NCBI RefSeq assembly: GCF_041320705.1
Contig: NZ_JBGGTQ010000005.1
Coordinates: 310,001-374,000, forward strand
Direction: 5' to 3'
DNA: 64,000 nucleotides
Source: Kineococcus mangrovi
GTDB lineage: Bacteria; Actinomycetota; Actinomycetes; Actinomycetales; Kineococcaceae
Part shown: in pieces, positions 63,651-64,000 of the stretch
Layout of the letters: every line of letters begins with the position of its first letter
How positions within the stretch are numbered: position 1 is the stretch's first letter
Position numbers and translations under genes: made by a program
Notes under the pieces: generated by a model
What the model saw: the letters and a program-made list of their open reading frames with translations, nothing else
Database searches by the model: none
Told to the model about the DNA's origin: nothing

Positions 63651-64000
63651 TCAGGCGTAGAACCGGGTGAGGAAGTCGACCACGACGGCCGGTCGTTCCT
63701 GGCCCTCGATCTCGATGACGCCCGAGACGGCCAGCTGCACCCCGCCCTTGACCTCGGTGACCTCCTTGAAGGTCCCGCTGAAGCGCACCCGGGCCCCGGC
63801 CGGGACGGGGGCGGTGAAGCGCACGCGGTCCATGCCGTAGTTGACCTTCGTGCTCACGCCCTCGACGTCGAACACCTCCGACCACAGCGGGATGAGCAGC
63901 GACAGCGTGAGGAAGCCGTGGGCGATGGTGCCGCCGAAGGGTCCGTCCTTCGCGCGCTCGGGGTCGGTGTGGATCCACTGGTCGTCCCCGGTCGCGACGG
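63651..64000 (-). CDS. MaoC/NodN-like enoyl-CoA hydratase (start beyond window end)
   Basis: About 116 residues are visible; the frame is open to the edge, so the N-terminal start is missing. The hot-dog fold motifs are DDQWIHTDPERAKDGPFGGTIAHG, split here as DDQWIHTDPERA and FGGTIAHGFLTLSLL, with the catalytic Asp and His of R-specific enoyl-CoA hydratases. RVRFTAPVPAGARVRFSG and the closing VVDFLTRFYA are also standard. It should hydrate trans-2-enoyl-CoA thioesters. Confidence 0.88.
   Translation of the reverse strand, partial: VATGDDQWIHTDPERAKDGPFGGTIAHGFLTLSLLIPLWSEVFDVEGVSTKVNYGMDRVRFTAPVPAGARVRFSGTFKEVTEVKGGVQLAVSGVIEIEGQERPAVVVDFLTRFYA

Overview
This is a very GC-rich chromosomal segment from an actinobacterium. 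The strongest evidence is a complete Pup-proteasome locus (mpa, dop, pup, prcB, prcA, pafA) followed by pafB-pafC, tatA-tatC and helY, plus rbpA, a gene known only from Actinobacteria. Codon third positions are nearly all G or C, and GTG starts are as common as ATG. A Kineosporiaceae (Kineococcus-like) host is a reasonable guess, but the sequence alone does not prove the genus. No tRNA, rRNA or CRISPR array was seen.

Layout. 0-2.5 kb: small poorly conserved genes (secreted protein end, hypothetical, lipoprotein, 78-residue protein). 2.5-5.7 kb: a RecB-type Fe-S nuclease, divergent from an M50 site-2 protease and trmI. 5.7-11.5 kb: metabolic and transport genes (ThuA plus Gfo/Idh, kinase plus sulfurtransferase, SBF-like transporter, YihY/BrkB). 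11.5-14.8 kb: a tightly overlapped kynU-kynA-kynB operon converting tryptophan to anthranilate. 15.0-36.3 kb: the Pup-proteasome superlocus, interrupted between mpa and dop by a Nudix gene and a MacA/MacB-like exporter, and continuing through FKBP prolyl isomerases, a DUF3866 gene, pafBC, tatAC, a lipid kinase and helY. 36.3-43 kb: a 5'-3' exonuclease, a lipoprotein, an amidohydrolase, lnt-fxsA and rbpA. 43-58.5 kb: ordinary chromosomal genes (UMF1-type MFS, GDPD, VanY-like peptidase, PucR regulator, TerC, nitroreductase, nucleoside hydrolase, CDP-alcohol transferase, EAL-HDOD protein, divergent G6PDH, DUF421, a second BrkB, an LGFP-SGNH surface protein). 58.6-62.3 kb: an accessory patch with two broken transposases, a YunG-like gene, a Nudix gene, a 132-bp hexanucleotide repeat and a tyrosine recombinase. 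62.3-64 kb: small regulators and a MaoC-type dehydratase cut by the window end.

How the genes work together. Pup is activated by Dop and ligated to targets by PafA. Mpa unfolds the tagged proteins and feeds them to the PrcA/PrcB core, and PafB-PafC is the DNA-damage regulator classically linked to this locus. Genes inside operons are typically joined by 4-nt GTGA or ATGA overlaps (kyn genes, MFP-ABC-permease, pafB-pafC, lnt-fxsA).

The most striking regulatory pattern is a TANNNT -10 box placed 6 or 7 nt before the start codon of 18 genes (CANNNT in 5 more). This predicts leaderless mRNAs across much of the window, including dop, prcB and pafA, while pup and mpa instead have 5' leaders and Shine-Dalgarno sites. 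Strong hairpin terminators separate most units.
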